From positions 496,001 through 560,000 of the forward strand of contig CANNEA010000004.1 in the NCBI GenBank assembly GCA_947503525.1: a stretch of 64,000 nt of DNA, read 5' to 3'. This stretch comes from an uncultured Carboxylicivirga sp. (GTDB taxonomy: Bacteria > Bacteroidota > Bacteroidia > Bacteroidales > Marinilabiliaceae). Both the position numbers and the translations under genes were made by a program. Positions 1 through 8,257 of the stretch are shown in pieces. Position 1 is the first letter of the stretch, and every line of letters begins with the position of its first letter. The notes under the pieces are model-generated. The model ran no database searches, was not told the origin of the DNA, and saw nothing but the letters and a program-made list of their open reading frames with translations.

Positions 1-774
1 ATAAAAATGCTTTATCTTTTGTAATCCTGTTTCACCCGCATTTAAATCCAAATTTAAACTATCTAAACTTAACCTAGAGAAATAGGTATTTAATTTTAAC
101 TCCCTAAGACTAATCTCACTTTGTCCAATATTAGCCTTACATGATGCTCCTTCGATTTCAAAACCAGACGCTTCAGATAAACTAAGTGTATTCAGGTTGA
201 AAGAGACCGTACTATCCACCTTAATATCGTTAAGGGAGAACTCTACTTTCTTAGCACTGAATTCATCATGGATAGTTGAACTAGTATTTTTAAAACGTAA
301 ATCTCCGTTCTGAAAGTGAATGGCTCTGACACTCATTAGCCATTTTTCTTTAATTACGCTATCTCCATGAGTAAATGCATTGAGTAAAAAAGAATAATTA
401 TAGACTGAATCCCCTTTGTTAATGTTGACAATTGGCTTTTGAACAAGTAAATTGTTGAGATAAAGTCGTTTCTCATTTATAAAAATAGAATCTAAGCGGG
501 CGCTTAATCTTTGAACAAAAACAAGAGTGTCCTTTTCTTCGTCCTTAACAAGTACATCATTAAGTACGATATTTTTGAATGGCTTAAAATAAACCCGACC
601 TACGGAAATTTCGGTGTCAAATTCTTCCGAAAGTTGATTGGCAAAATATGCCACAACTTTGGTTTGAACAACCGGGATCAAAACTAAGGTGTACAATATC
701 ACTAGCAGTGCAAAAAATGCCGCTAGAGCGTACAATACTATTTTGATATTTTTTTTTATATTTTTGACCCGTTT
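1..774 (-). CDS. TamB/AsmA-like translocation and assembly protein, N-terminal part
   Basis: The minus strand is open from about 774 to the left edge, so the gene is partial (its 3' part lies outside). The translation starts with a basic stretch and one hydrophobic segment (VLYALAAFFALLVILYTLVL), followed by IPVVQTKVVAYFANQLSEEF and ISVGRVYFKPF. That layout, a TM anchor then a short amphipathic region and a 'G-R-V' strand, is typical of the N-terminus of TamB/AsmA-family proteins of Bacteroidota, which span the periplasm from the inner membrane. The start is unclear: an in-frame stop is at 775-777 and no ATG lies between it and the TM segment. A TTG at 733-735 or a near-cognate codon is possible. 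The gene diverges from tsaD, an arrangement I recall as common in this phylum. Family call fairly sure, start unsure. Confidence 0.72.
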
Positions 775-846
775 TTATAACCCACCAAAATTAACAAAAA
801 GGTGGGAATATTAAGAGCTTGAAGGCTAATTCTATTGATAGAGATT

Positions 847-1866
847 ATGGGTACGATTATTTTAGGAATAGAATCATCATGTGATGATACCTCCGCTGCA
901 GTTTTTAATGATGAAGTTATACTATCTAATTGCGTTGCAAATCAACATGTTCATGAGGCATATGGAGGCGTAGTACCTGAACTTGCTTCGCGTGCTCATC
1001 AACAAAATATTATTCCGGTAGTTGAAAAGGCAATTAATGATGCAGGCATAGACAAATCTGAAATAAATGCTGTGGCATTTACCAGAGGCCCTGGATTAAT
1101 GGGTTCATTATTGGTTGGTACATCTTTTGCAAAAGGTTTTGCTTTGGCTAATGAATTACCCTTAATTGAAGTTAACCATTTGCATGCACATGTTTTAGCT
1201 CACTTTATCAAAGAAGATGTGGACGATCAGGATCAACCTGAATTTCCTTTCCTATGTCTACTTGTCTCAGGTGGAAACAGCCAAATTATTAAAGTTAAAA
1301 GTCATCTTGAAATGGAGATAATTGGGCAAACCATTGATGATGCTGCCGGCGAAGCCTTTGATAAATGCGCTAAGGTTATGGGCTTACCATATCCCGGAGG
1401 ACCTCTAATTGATAAACTTGCTACTGAAGGTAACGAAGATGCCTTTACATTTAGTAAACCTCGGATTGCTGAATACAACTATAGTTTCAGTGGACTCAAA
1501 ACCTCGTTTTTATATTTTCTTCGTGATCAATTAAAGATAAACCCAAATTTCATAGAAGAAAATAAAGTAGACATATGTGCATCTCTGCAGAAGACAATTA
1601 TTGACATTTTAATGGACAAATTAGTAACGGCTGCTAAAGATACTGGCATTAAGCAAATTGCTCTTGCGGGAGGCGTTTCAGCTAATTCGGGTTTAAGACA
1701 GCGACTCAATGATTTAGGAAAATTAAATAATTGGGTAACTTATATACCAAAGTTCTCGTACACAACCGACAATGCGGCAATGATAGCTATCAACGGATAC
1801 TATAAATTTCTAAAAAACGAGTTTGTGGGTCAGGAAACTACACCATTTGCTCGATTAGAATTTTAA
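847..1866 (+). CDS. tsaD: tRNA N6-threonylcarbamoyladenosine transferase TsaD
   Basis: TsaD (Gcp/Kae1/YgjD) transfers the threonylcarbamoyl group to A37 of tRNAs that read ANN codons, together with TsaB and TsaE, in the cytoplasm. The protein begins with the family hallmark ILGIESSCDDTSAA and has the metal-binding HLHAHVLAH motif, the GGNSQI phosphate loop and the late ALAGGVSANS motif. Length of about 339 residues is normal. An upstream in-frame TTG at 835 would add four residues, but ATG at 847 gives the usual TsaD N-terminus and is preferred. TsaB and TsaE are not in this window. Essential housekeeping gene; call very sure. Confidence 0.96.
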   Translation: MGTIILGIESSCDDTSAAVFNDEVILSNCVANQHVHEAYGGVVPELASRAHQQNIIPVVEKAINDAGIDKSEINAVAFTRGPGLMGSLLVGTSFAKGFALANELPLIEVNHLHAHVLAHFIKEDVDDQDQPEFPFLCLLVSGGNSQIIKVKSHLEMEIIGQTIDDAAGEAFDKCAKVMGLPYPGGPLIDKLATEGNEDAFTFSKPRIAEYNYSFSGLKTSFLYFLRDQLKINPNFIEENKVDICASLQKTIIDILMDKLVTAAKDTGIKQIALAGGVSANSGLRQRLNDLGKLNNWVTYIPKFSYTTDNAAMIAINGYYKFLKNEFVGQETTPFARLEF

Positions 1867-1967
1867 TAATTGAACAAAAATGAAGGTTGTTTAAATGCTA
1901 AATTCGAATATTTATCAAATTAAACCTAAGTTTTAGCCTTATGTCAAGGCATATATTCGTTTTTTTA

Positions 1968-1975
1968 TATTTTTG
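1968..1975 (+). promoter_or_regulatory. Bacteroidota-type promoter -7 element for the PqqD/peptide cassette
   Basis: TATTTTTG matches the Bacteroidota -7 consensus TAnnTTTG and lies 19 bases before the GTG start at 1995. It implies a very short leader. No clear -33 TTG at ideal spacing was seen. The position supports a transcript beginning with the PqqD-like gene rather than read-through from tsaD. Confidence 0.5.
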
Positions 1976-1994
1976 CAGCAGAATTATTTAATTA

Positions 1995-2279
1995 GTGGGG
2001 GAATTACTGTACAAGAAAGCATCAGGATTTGTGGAGAAACGAATGGGTAATGAATTGGTGATTGTACCAATGGTTGCAGCCGTGGCACAGATGGACAAGG
2101 TGTTTTCTTTAAATGAAATTGGATCACTAATATATGATTTTTTGAATGAACCTAAATCTGAAAAAGAGATTTTAAATAAAGTAATTATCGAGTTTGAAGT
2201 TTCTGAAAGAATAGCTAAACAGGATATAAAGAGCTTCCTTAATGAATCCATTAAGGCAAAAGTAATAGAAACTGTTTAG
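1995..2279 (+). CDS. PqqD-family peptide-recognition protein (RRE-like)
   Basis: 94 residues with the size and pattern of PqqD-like proteins. These are small winged-helix RiPP recognition elements that bind the leader of a precursor peptide and present it to modifying enzymes. Seen: an N-terminal beta-hairpin region (residues 10-35, KRMGNELVIVP then an aliphatic run), the 'FSLNEIGSLIYDFL' helix typical of PqqD (compare V-x-L-N-E-x-A-x-x-I-W in the family), and a C-terminal pair of helices. The GTG start at 1995 follows a promoter-like element; ATG at 2043 is a possible shorter start but would remove the first strand. It is the first gene of a five-gene cassette with a small peptide gene 8 bases downstream, which fits a role as peptide chaperone. 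The exact partner is inferred from context. Confidence 0.75.
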   Translation: MGELLYKKASGFVEKRMGNELVIVPMVAAVAQMDKVFSLNEIGSLIYDFLNEPKSEKEILNKVIIEFEVSERIAKQDIKSFLNESIKAKVIETV

Positions 2280-2287
2280 TCAGGAAA

Positions 2288-2512
2288 ATGATTACAATGG
2301 GAATTAGAAAAAAATATATAAGTCCAAAAATAGAAATTCATCGTATCGATCAGGAGATATGTCTGGTTATGGAATCTCCACCGGTTGATCCAGGAGGAGG
2401 AGGCGATCCATGGGATCCCGCTGCAGCACCAGCATCAACACCTGAATATCCAAGCACTTTAAGTGATGATTCACCATTTGGTGGCAGCACTCCTGATTAT
2501 GACAATATGTAA
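2288..2512 (+). CDS. Small Pro/Asp/Gly-rich peptide, candidate RiPP precursor
   Basis: 74 residues. The N-terminal part (1-29) is basic and amphipathic (RKKYISPKIEIHRIDQEIC) and looks like a leader. From residue 30 it changes to a low-complexity tail of Pro, Asp, Gly, Ser and Thr with a GGGG run at 36-39 and single Trp, Phe and Tyr residues, ending DYDNM. An AGGA box lies just before ATG 2288; ATG 2297 is the alternative. It sits between a PqqD-like gene and an HprK-related kinase, so a ribosomally made, modified peptide is the simplest reading. The tail is rich in Ser/Thr that a kinase could use and has one Cys (residue 25) only in the leader. Similar small 'MKKKY-x-x-P' peptides are common in Bacteroidota, mostly without known function. 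It could also be a small secreted or structural peptide. Function is inference. Confidence 0.6.
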   Translation: MITMGIRKKYISPKIEIHRIDQEICLVMESPPVDPGGGGDPWDPAAAPASTPEYPSTLSDDSPFGGSTPDYDNM

Positions 2513-2521
2513 AACATAACA

Positions 2522-3415
2522 TTGGTGACAAAAGCCGATTACAATATAGGGGGCATAGAAATTACAGTTAATTTCTTATGCCCTTTTTTCATTCCTAATA
2601 CTAATTGTGGAAGCAAGAACTTCACAATTGATTCGTTGACTTCCAATGCTTGGACAATTAATATTGATTCAATAGACAGCATTGATTTATCGGCTTATCA
2701 ATTGATGTTCAAAGGAGCACAGGAGTTTGCTGACGAGGTGCCTTATAAATGGAGCCTGTTACAATCATCAAGACATAATCACTGCATACATTTTGAACTT
2801 GAAAACCACTCACACATTAATAGTGGACTTGCTGAAATTGATTACCTAAACAAAACGGTTAGTTTAGGGATTTGTAACAAGTCAAATATTCCTTATTCTC
2901 TGGATCCATTTTTTCACCCCTTTGGAATTCTCCTATTACAATACATAGTGCATCTGGAAAAAGGATTTATACTTCATGCTTCTGCCATTGCTTATAAAAA
3001 GAAAGGATTCTTATTCACAGCAATCTCCGGAACAGGTAAAACCACAATGGCTAAACTGTGGCAATCCAAAGGGGCAAGCATCATAAATGATGATCGAATC
3101 ATAGTTCGACCTGAAAACAACACCCAGATAATTAGCAATACACCAATGCCTTATTATAATGATTATAATAAAAGTGTTGAGTTAGCTAAACTATTTATCA
3201 TTAAACAATCGCCTACTAATTATATTAAACCATTAAGTACATTACAGGGTACCCTTGCAATATTAGGAAACTGTATGCAATATCAATTTGATGAAACGCA
3301 GGTAAAGGAACGACTTGATTATATCGAACAAGCGGTAACTAAATGTAGTGTATTTGAAATAGGTTTCAAACCTGACACTTCTATTGTGGATCTAATTTTA
3401 GAAAATTTTGGATAA
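2522..3415 (+). CDS. HPr kinase/phosphorylase-related (HprK-like) kinase
   Basis: 297 residues. The C-terminal half carries the HprK fold: the LHASAIA motif at 151-157, a P-loop SGTGKTT at 169-175 and NDDRIIV at 189-195, which match the 'H-A-S', Walker A and 'N-D-D' elements of HprK-like proteins in peptide-biosynthesis clusters. The N-terminal 140 residues are not recognisable. True HPr kinases act on PTS HPr; relatives in lasso-peptide clusters phosphorylate the precursor peptide, and no HPr or PTS gene is nearby. The gene starts 9 bases after the peptide gene, at TTG 2522 or GTG 2525, and overlaps the next gene by 8 bases, so translational coupling is likely. The substrate may be the 2288-2512 peptide (inference). 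Confidence 0.78.
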   Translation: MVTKADYNIGGIEITVNFLCPFFIPNTNCGSKNFTIDSLTSNAWTINIDSIDSIDLSAYQLMFKGAQEFADEVPYKWSLLQSSRHNHCIHFELENHSHINSGLAEIDYLNKTVSLGICNKSNIPYSLDPFFHPFGILLLQYIVHLEKGFILHASAIAYKKKGFLFTAISGTGKTTMAKLWQSKGASIINDDRIIVRPENNTQIISNTPMPYYNDYNKSVELAKLFIIKQSPTNYIKPLSTLQGTLAILGNCMQYQFDETQVKERLDYIEQAVTKCSVFEIGFKPDTSIVDLILENFG

Positions 3416-3842
3416 ACAAACCATCATAAGCCTGGCAATTGAATTACTTAAAGAAGGCAAAACAACAAAGATCGTTGCCAACGGAATAAGTATGTTCCCC
3501 TTGCTACACCCTGGTGATATACTAACGATACAACCGACCCAAGAAATAACAATAGGGGATATCGTTGTATTTAAAGCCGAAACTTCTCTTATAGCTCATC
3601 GGGTGGTAAAAATATTCGATAACAAGATTTATTGTAAAGGTGATAGTCTTTTTTCAGTTGATAAACCATTCTTACTTAATGAGACTTTAGGAAAGGTAAT
3701 AGAAAGGCAACGTGATGGAAAAACAATTAAGAATACTAGTTTAAGCCACCGTCTATTCGCAAAAATCATTCCTTATACCGGAAAATATCCTTCTCTACTC
3801 TTTAGGTGGTGGGCTATTCTATGGTTAAAGCTGCGTAAGTAA
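3408..3842 (+). CDS. S24/S26-type signal-peptidase-like protease
   Basis: 144 residues with signal peptidase I signatures: GISMFP at 26-31 with nucleophile Ser28, GDIL at 36-39, GDIVVF at 50-55, AHRVV at 63-67 and KGDS at 77-80. The second catalytic position appears to be His64, as in SipW and ER-type signal peptidases, rather than the Lys of bacterial LepB. There is no N-terminal membrane anchor, so it may act in the cytoplasm or be held by the aromatic C-terminus (FRWWAILW). It starts at TTG 3408 inside the end of the kinase gene. In this cassette a leader-cleaving protease is needed, and this is the only candidate. Family call good, role inferred. Confidence 0.75.
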   Translation: MDKQTIISLAIELLKEGKTTKIVANGISMFPLLHPGDILTIQPTQEITIGDIVVFKAETSLIAHRVVKIFDNKIYCKGDSLFSVDKPFLLNETLGKVIERQRDGKTIKNTSLSHRLFAKIIPYTGKYPSLLFRWWAILWLKLRK

Positions 3843-3857
3843 ATATGCTTTAACCAT
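3821..3857. repeat. Perfect 11-bp inverted repeat after the peptidase gene
   Basis: ATGGTTAAAGC (3821-3831) and GCTTTAACCAT (3847-3857) are exact reverse complements with a 15-base loop. The left arm is in the last codons of the S26-type gene. No strong U-tract follows directly (GCGGCTAAAATTTT), so it may be an attenuator or an RNA-stability element between the peptide genes and the ABC exporter rather than a clean terminator. Confidence 0.5.
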
Positions 3858-3906
3858 GCGGCTAAAATTTTATTATTAATTTAGTCATTGAATTTTTGCA
3901 TACCCT

Positions 3907-5697
3907 ATGATATTCGGAACAACATTTAATTTAAAATATATTCGACAAACACTGAAATTGGTTTATCAAAGTTCCCCTAAATGGACTTTAATCAATTCTG
4001 TTGTTACCATAATCCGAGGTTTCATACCATTATTACTTTTAATTGTTGTAAAACAATTGGTTGATATTGTAGGAGATTCCTCCCAGGAATTACATAGCAT
4101 TGATAAACAAGAAGTGATCTTTACACTTACATTGGTTGGAATATTCTTTCTACTAAATGCCATAAGTGGCTCTATAAACAATCTTGTACGTGAAAGACAA
4201 TCGCATTTTGTAAATGACTTCATCCAAAAACTAATCCATCATAAGACCGTACGACTGCCTTACAAATATTTTGAAGATTCAACATATCAAGATTTATTCT
4301 TTCGAGCAATAAACGAGGCCAACTATAGGCCTTCAAAAATATTTTATGGGATACTTGGCTTAATACAAAGCCTAATCACTTTATCCATTGTATTAGTAGT
4401 TCTTACAACCTTTCATTGGGGCATCGTTCCCGTACTCTTTATAGCTGCTGTACCCATTATTATATTTCGTCTTTATTACTCGAGAAAAGAATATGCCATT
4501 AAACAAGAGCATACAGAAGACGAACGGCGAATGCATTATTTTAACCGACTACTTGTAGCTAAAGATTTTGCCAAGGAATTACGAATTTTTAACCTTAGTG
4601 ATACTTTTAAAAATAAATACATTGAAATTCGCGACCAGCTCCGAACCAGACAATGGAAAGTTTCAAAGGCAAAGGCACTATGGGAATCACTTGTGCAAAT
4701 TTTGTCGACTATTGCTATACTGTTTATCTTTTATTTTATCATCTCACAAGCTTTACGAGGTGAAATCAGTACGGGTTCAACAGCAATGTATTTCCTTGCA
4801 CTCCAACGTGGTTATGCCGTCTTACAAGATTTCCTTTCGAAAATGGCATCTTTATTTGAAGACAATCTTTTCTTAAAGAACTTCTTCGAATTCCAACAAA
4901 TAAAACTACCTAAAGAAGGTAATAAACCAGGTCAATTTCCTGTCCCATTAAAAAAACAAATTGAATTTAAATCTATCGAGTTTAAATACCCCAATACAGA
5001 TCGATATGTATTTAAAAACTTAAACTTTAGTATCCCTTCAGGAAAAACGGTTGCCTTAGTTGGTGAAAACGGAAGTGGCAAAACTACTTTAGTTAAAATG
5101 CTGGCCGGTCTTTATCAACCCAGTATGGGTGAAATAAGAATTGACCAAATAAATCTAAATGATATTCATCCAACTGATTTAGCGAAAAACGTAAGTATCA
5201 TTTTTCAGGATTTTATGCTCTATAATGTATCTGCTGATGACAATATTCGCTTTGGAAATGTCGATCGCGTATATAATGAAAACAATATTAAAGAGGCTGC
5301 TGAAAATGCAGGCATAGATGAAGTTTTTAGTAATTTAAAAGATGGTTATAATACGCAGTTAGGCACACTCTTTAAGCATAGCGAAATGCTTAGTAGAGGT
5401 GAATGGCAAAGAACAGCTCTCGCGCGATCATTTTACAATGATGCTCAACTCATAATTCTTGATGAACCAACCAGCTCTCTTGATGCTTACACGGAAGCAA
5501 AACTCATTTCGCATTTCAAAAACATTACACTGGGAAGGACTGCAATTATAGTCAGTCACCGATTAACAACTATTAATCTCGCCGATATTATTGTAGTATT
5601 GAAAGATGGACAAATTGAAGAAATGGGAGCATATGAGGAACTTATAGCGAATGAAGGTGAATTTCATCGCATGGTTCAAAGCTATAAAAACAGCTAG
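3907..5697 (+). CDS. ABC transporter, fused permease and ATPase (peptide/lipid exporter type)
   Basis: 596 residues in the half-transporter layout: a membrane domain with about six hydrophobic segments in residues 25-310, then an ATPase domain. Seen: Walker A GENGSGKTT 386-394, Q-loop around 434 (IIFQDF), a variant signature LSRGEWQ 495-501, Walker B LIILDEP 515-521 and the switch His551. It would work as a homodimer in the inner membrane. It lacks an N-terminal C39 peptidase domain, so leader removal would need a separate protease such as the upstream S26-type protein. The gap of 64 bases to the upstream gene holds a hairpin end and a weak -7-like TGAATTTTTG, so it may have its own promoter. 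Export of the mature peptide is inferred from context. Confidence 0.88.
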   Translation: MIFGTTFNLKYIRQTLKLVYQSSPKWTLINSVVTIIRGFIPLLLLIVVKQLVDIVGDSSQELHSIDKQEVIFTLTLVGIFFLLNAISGSINNLVRERQSHFVNDFIQKLIHHKTVRLPYKYFEDSTYQDLFFRAINEANYRPSKIFYGILGLIQSLITLSIVLVVLTTFHWGIVPVLFIAAVPIIIFRLYYSRKEYAIKQEHTEDERRMHYFNRLLVAKDFAKELRIFNLSDTFKNKYIEIRDQLRTRQWKVSKAKALWESLVQILSTIAILFIFYFIISQALRGEISTGSTAMYFLALQRGYAVLQDFLSKMASLFEDNLFLKNFFEFQQIKLPKEGNKPGQFPVPLKKQIEFKSIEFKYPNTDRYVFKNLNFSIPSGKTVALVGENGSGKTTLVKMLAGLYQPSMGEIRIDQINLNDIHPTDLAKNVSIIFQDFMLYNVSADDNIRFGNVDRVYNENNIKEAAENAGIDEVFSNLKDGYNTQLGTLFKHSEMLSRGEWQRTALARSFYNDAQLIILDEPTSSLDAYTEAKLISHFKNITLGRTAIIVSHRLTTINLADIIVVLKDGQIEEMGAYEELIANEGEFHRMVQSYKNS

Positions 5698-5701
5698 ATA
5701 C

Positions 5702-7084
5702 TTATTTCAGAATGAAAGTTACTCCTCCGAATACCGCAAAAGAATAGGGCTGAAAGTCATAATTTGGATTAGTACTCACCGATTCCAAATAATATTTCAT
5801 ACGAGGTTCTATATTAATCCTTATTAATCTTGACAAAGGCAACTCTAATCCTAATCCGACTGAACTACTCCATGAAAGAGGCTTAATATCTTCAGTCTCA
5901 CCAATATCAATTCTTTCACCACCATCTAACAAGTAAGCATTATTACCAATTAAAAAGTTTGAACTCACCCCTCCCGCAATAGAAAGTATCGGAAAGCCAT
6001 CTAATATTTTATAACGAGCCAACAACGGTACTTCAACATAATCCAATGTCTGACGCAAACCATCAATATTTGAAAGCTCTGAGTTATATTGAGAGTTATC
6101 TTCAAAGAAACTCATCGCGGCTTCACTCAATGCTCTATCACCATTATTAGCGGTTCTTTGATCGAATTTCACCCTACCCATCGAATTATTTGATAAATAA
6201 TCATTCGATGGAGGCACAGCCGATTTTATAAAAGCCTCAGCATAAAGCAAGTCAGCTTGACGCAAATTGTTATTCGAGAGCTCTTGCCCCATTTGAGCAA
6301 AAAGCACACCGGTTTCAACACTCCATCTCGACTTACCTTCCAATCGAATATTTACACCTCCTCCTAATGTATTAATCCCACTCTCTGAATAATTGGCAGC
6401 ACTCACCGGCGCTCCCGTCGATTCTCTATAACTATACGAAGAAGACATAGATCCACCAAGAAGCATTCTCATACTTTTTTTAGCTTCTTTTACTTCTTCA
6501 TAAGCATAAATCGAGTAGTATTCTTTTTTTGATTCGGCTTGCACTAAGGATCTGTTTAATTCATTCGATGAAGCTAATAAGTAGATATCCTTTTTACCTT
6601 CCAGAACACTCCAAAACTGCCTCAAATGATTTATATCCTTATCTGTTGATCCATCTGAAATATTAGCGATTAATATATTACTTTCCGCTTCTTCCACAAT
6701 GGTATTAACAGGCTCACCAGAACCGGTTCCAATCTGGTGAATTTTCACTTCTGAATTAGCCTTGCTATCCAAGTCATAATTTGAAATATTCTCATTCTTA
6801 TCGACTATCTCTATGTTTTCTTCATTAATATTATCGATAATTCCTGCTGCAACAATATCACGCGATTCTGTGACATTATTATCCATAACAAACCAAGCAA
6901 TCAGTCCGGCAATAACAATTGATGCCGCAGCTGAAACTCTCCAAAACAATACAAGTCGTCTCTTTTTTGAGTATATATCCAGTTTTGCTTCAATGCTCTG
7001 CCAAACACCTTCGGGAGGCTTAACTTCCAGACTCCCCAGCCCCTGCTCAAAGACATTATCTATATGTTGATCAGATTTTAACAT
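5702..7084 (-). CDS. Membrane protein with anti-sigma-like N-terminus and outer-membrane-barrel-like C-terminus
   Basis: 460 residues. The first 45 residues (IDNVFEQGLGSLEVKPPEGVWQSIEAKL) resemble the cytoplasmic segment of Bacteroidota anti-sigma proteins. One membrane helix follows at about 48-66, then a long acidic linker. The last 250 residues look like an OMP beta-barrel (PF13568-type): alternating strands, 'LGGGVNIRLEGKSRWSVETGVLF', 'VPLLARYKI', 'SSSVGLGLELPLSRL', ending FAVFGGVTFILK. The start overlaps the stop of the ECF sigma gene by 7 bases, so the two are co-translated. A sigma/regulator pair is the likely role. The mixture of an inner-membrane helix and a barrel domain is odd, since one chain cannot easily sit in both membranes. 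Ends 4 bases from the convergent ABC gene. Confidence 0.68.
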   Translation of the reverse strand: MLKSDQHIDNVFEQGLGSLEVKPPEGVWQSIEAKLDIYSKKRRLVLFWRVSAAASIVIAGLIAWFVMDNNVTESRDIVAAGIIDNINEENIEIVDKNENISNYDLDSKANSEVKIHQIGTGSGEPVNTIVEEAESNILIANISDGSTDKDINHLRQFWSVLEGKKDIYLLASSNELNRSLVQAESKKEYYSIYAYEEVKEAKKSMRMLLGGSMSSSYSYRESTGAPVSAANYSESGINTLGGGVNIRLEGKSRWSVETGVLFAQMGQELSNNNLRQADLLYAEAFIKSAVPPSNDYLSNNSMGRVKFDQRTANNGDRALSEAAMSFFEDNSQYNSELSNIDGLRQTLDYVEVPLLARYKILDGFPILSIAGGVSSNFLIGNNAYLLDGGERIDIGETEDIKPLSWSSSVGLGLELPLSRLIRINIEPRMKYYLESVSTNPNYDFQPYSFAVFGGVTFILK

Positions 7085-7626
7085 ACAATCTGCTTTTTAC
7101 TTTTCACCTTATCTTCAATCCTCTGTTTTAACCATTGCCTTGCTCTCGAAAGGTTTGATTTGGAAGTTCCTATCGATATCCCGGTTTCTTCCGCAATCTC
7201 TTTATGCGTATACCCTTCAATTGCATACATATTAAAAACAACTTTATACTTTGGTGGTAACTCCTGAATCATCAATAATAATTCCTTCTCGTTGATTACA
7301 GGCATATAAACCTCCACTTCCTCTTCTTTTATAATTGGAAATTCGTCAACCAATATTTCAGGTTGCTTCTTTCTGAAATATTCAATTACAGTATTAACGA
7401 CTATCCTTCTAACCCATCCTTCAAAAGAGCCTTTAAAACCAAACAAATGTATTTTCGAAAACACTTTTATAAAGCCTTCCTGCAAACAATCCTCTGCCTC
7501 CGCATGATTTTTACAATACCGCAGACAAACCCCAAACATCTTAGACGCAAACATCTCATAGAGCAATTGTTGCGCCTTACGCTTGTTGTTTTGACAATCT
7601 TGTATTATTTGATTCAAATCATTCAC
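7078..7626 (-). CDS. ECF RNA polymerase sigma factor
   Basis: 182 residues. Region 2 (MFGVCLRYCKNHAEAEDCLQEGFIKVF, FEGWVRRIVVNTVIEYFRK) and region 4 (LPPKYKVVFNMYAIEGYTHKEIAEETGISIGTSKSNLSRAR) are complete. Such factors direct transcription of small regulons in response to envelope or other signals. The next gene overlaps by 7 bases and encodes a membrane protein with an anti-sigma-like N-terminus, its probable partner. The target genes cannot be told from this window. Confidence 0.92.
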   Translation of the reverse strand: MNDLNQIIQDCQNNKRKAQQLLYEMFASKMFGVCLRYCKNHAEAEDCLQEGFIKVFSKIHLFGFKGSFEGWVRRIVVNTVIEYFRKKQPEILVDEFPIIKEEEVEVYMPVINEKELLLMIQELPPKYKVVFNMYAIEGYTHKEIAEETGISIGTSKSNLSRARQWLKQRIEDKVKSKKQIVC

Positions 7627-7730
7627 AGGCCAAAACTATTTCCAATGGTCAAAGTCATTAATTGAGAGCATTGAAAATAATCTTTTTATACGAATGTAAC
7701 AACTTGCATCATACGCAAAAGTCATTGCTC

Positions 7731-7754
7731 ATAGATATTAGGGATAATATCTAT
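7731..7754. repeat. Perfect 10-bp inverted repeat
   Basis: ATAGATATTA (7731-7740), loop GGGA, TAATATCTAT (7745-7754). It lies between smpB and the sigma-factor gene, about 105 bases upstream of the sigma start. No U-tract follows on either strand, so a protein-binding site for sigma gene control is more likely than a terminator. Confidence 0.4.
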
Positions 7755-7798
7755 TGACGAGTACTTTAAAGAACGGTTGCGTATTAATCAGGAAAGAT

Positions 7799-8257
7799 TT
7801 AATATATTTTTTTAACACGATCCATCTCGCGGCTTGCATCTTTTTGCTTCAAGGTTTCTCGTTTATCATGTTGCTTTTTACCTTTGGCTAAAGCGATTTC
7901 AATTTTAGCAAAACCTCTATCATTAAGAAATAAACGGATTGGTATTATAGTAAGTCCGGATTCTTTTGTTTTTCGCTCCAGTTTTTGAAGCTCTTTTTTA
8001 TGAAGAAGTAATTTCCGCTCTCGTTCAGGCTGGTGGTTATTATATGTGCCATAAAAGTATTCGGATACTCTCATACCTTTTAACCACAATTCTCCTTTTA
8101 CAAAAAAGCAGTATGAATCGACCAAACTGGCTTTTCCCATTCGAATCGACTTTATTTCAGTTCCTGCCAATTGTATCCCGGCCGAAAATCGTTCGATTAA
8201 TTCATAATCAAAAGTGGAACGCTTATTGCGAATATTTATTCTAGCTGCCTGACTCAT
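7799..8257 (-). CDS. smpB: SsrA-binding protein SmpB
   Basis: 152 residues, full length. SmpB binds tmRNA and brings it to stalled ribosomes for trans-translation. Seen: the N-terminal [18 protein letters not shown] motif, the [10 protein letters not shown] motif, and the C-terminal basic tail [15 protein letters not shown] that enters the mRNA channel. Overlaps the upstream Yip1-like gene by 4 bases (ATGA-type coupling). The tmRNA gene ssrA was not found in this window. Confidence 0.96.
   Translation of the reverse strand: MSQAARINIRNKRSTFDYELIERFSAGIQLAGTEIKSIRMGKASLVDSYCFFVKGELWLKGMRVSEYFYGTYNNHQPERERKLLLHKKELQKLERKTKESGLTIIPIRLFLNDRGFAKIEIALAKGKKQHDKRETLKQKDASREMDRVKKIY

Noticed and set aside
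1995-5697. The cassette as a classical lasso-peptide cluster
   Set aside because: There is no transglutaminase-like B2 protease and no asparagine-synthetase-like C enzyme in or near it, and the tail lacks the Gly1/Asp-or-Glu8 ring pattern in an obvious place.
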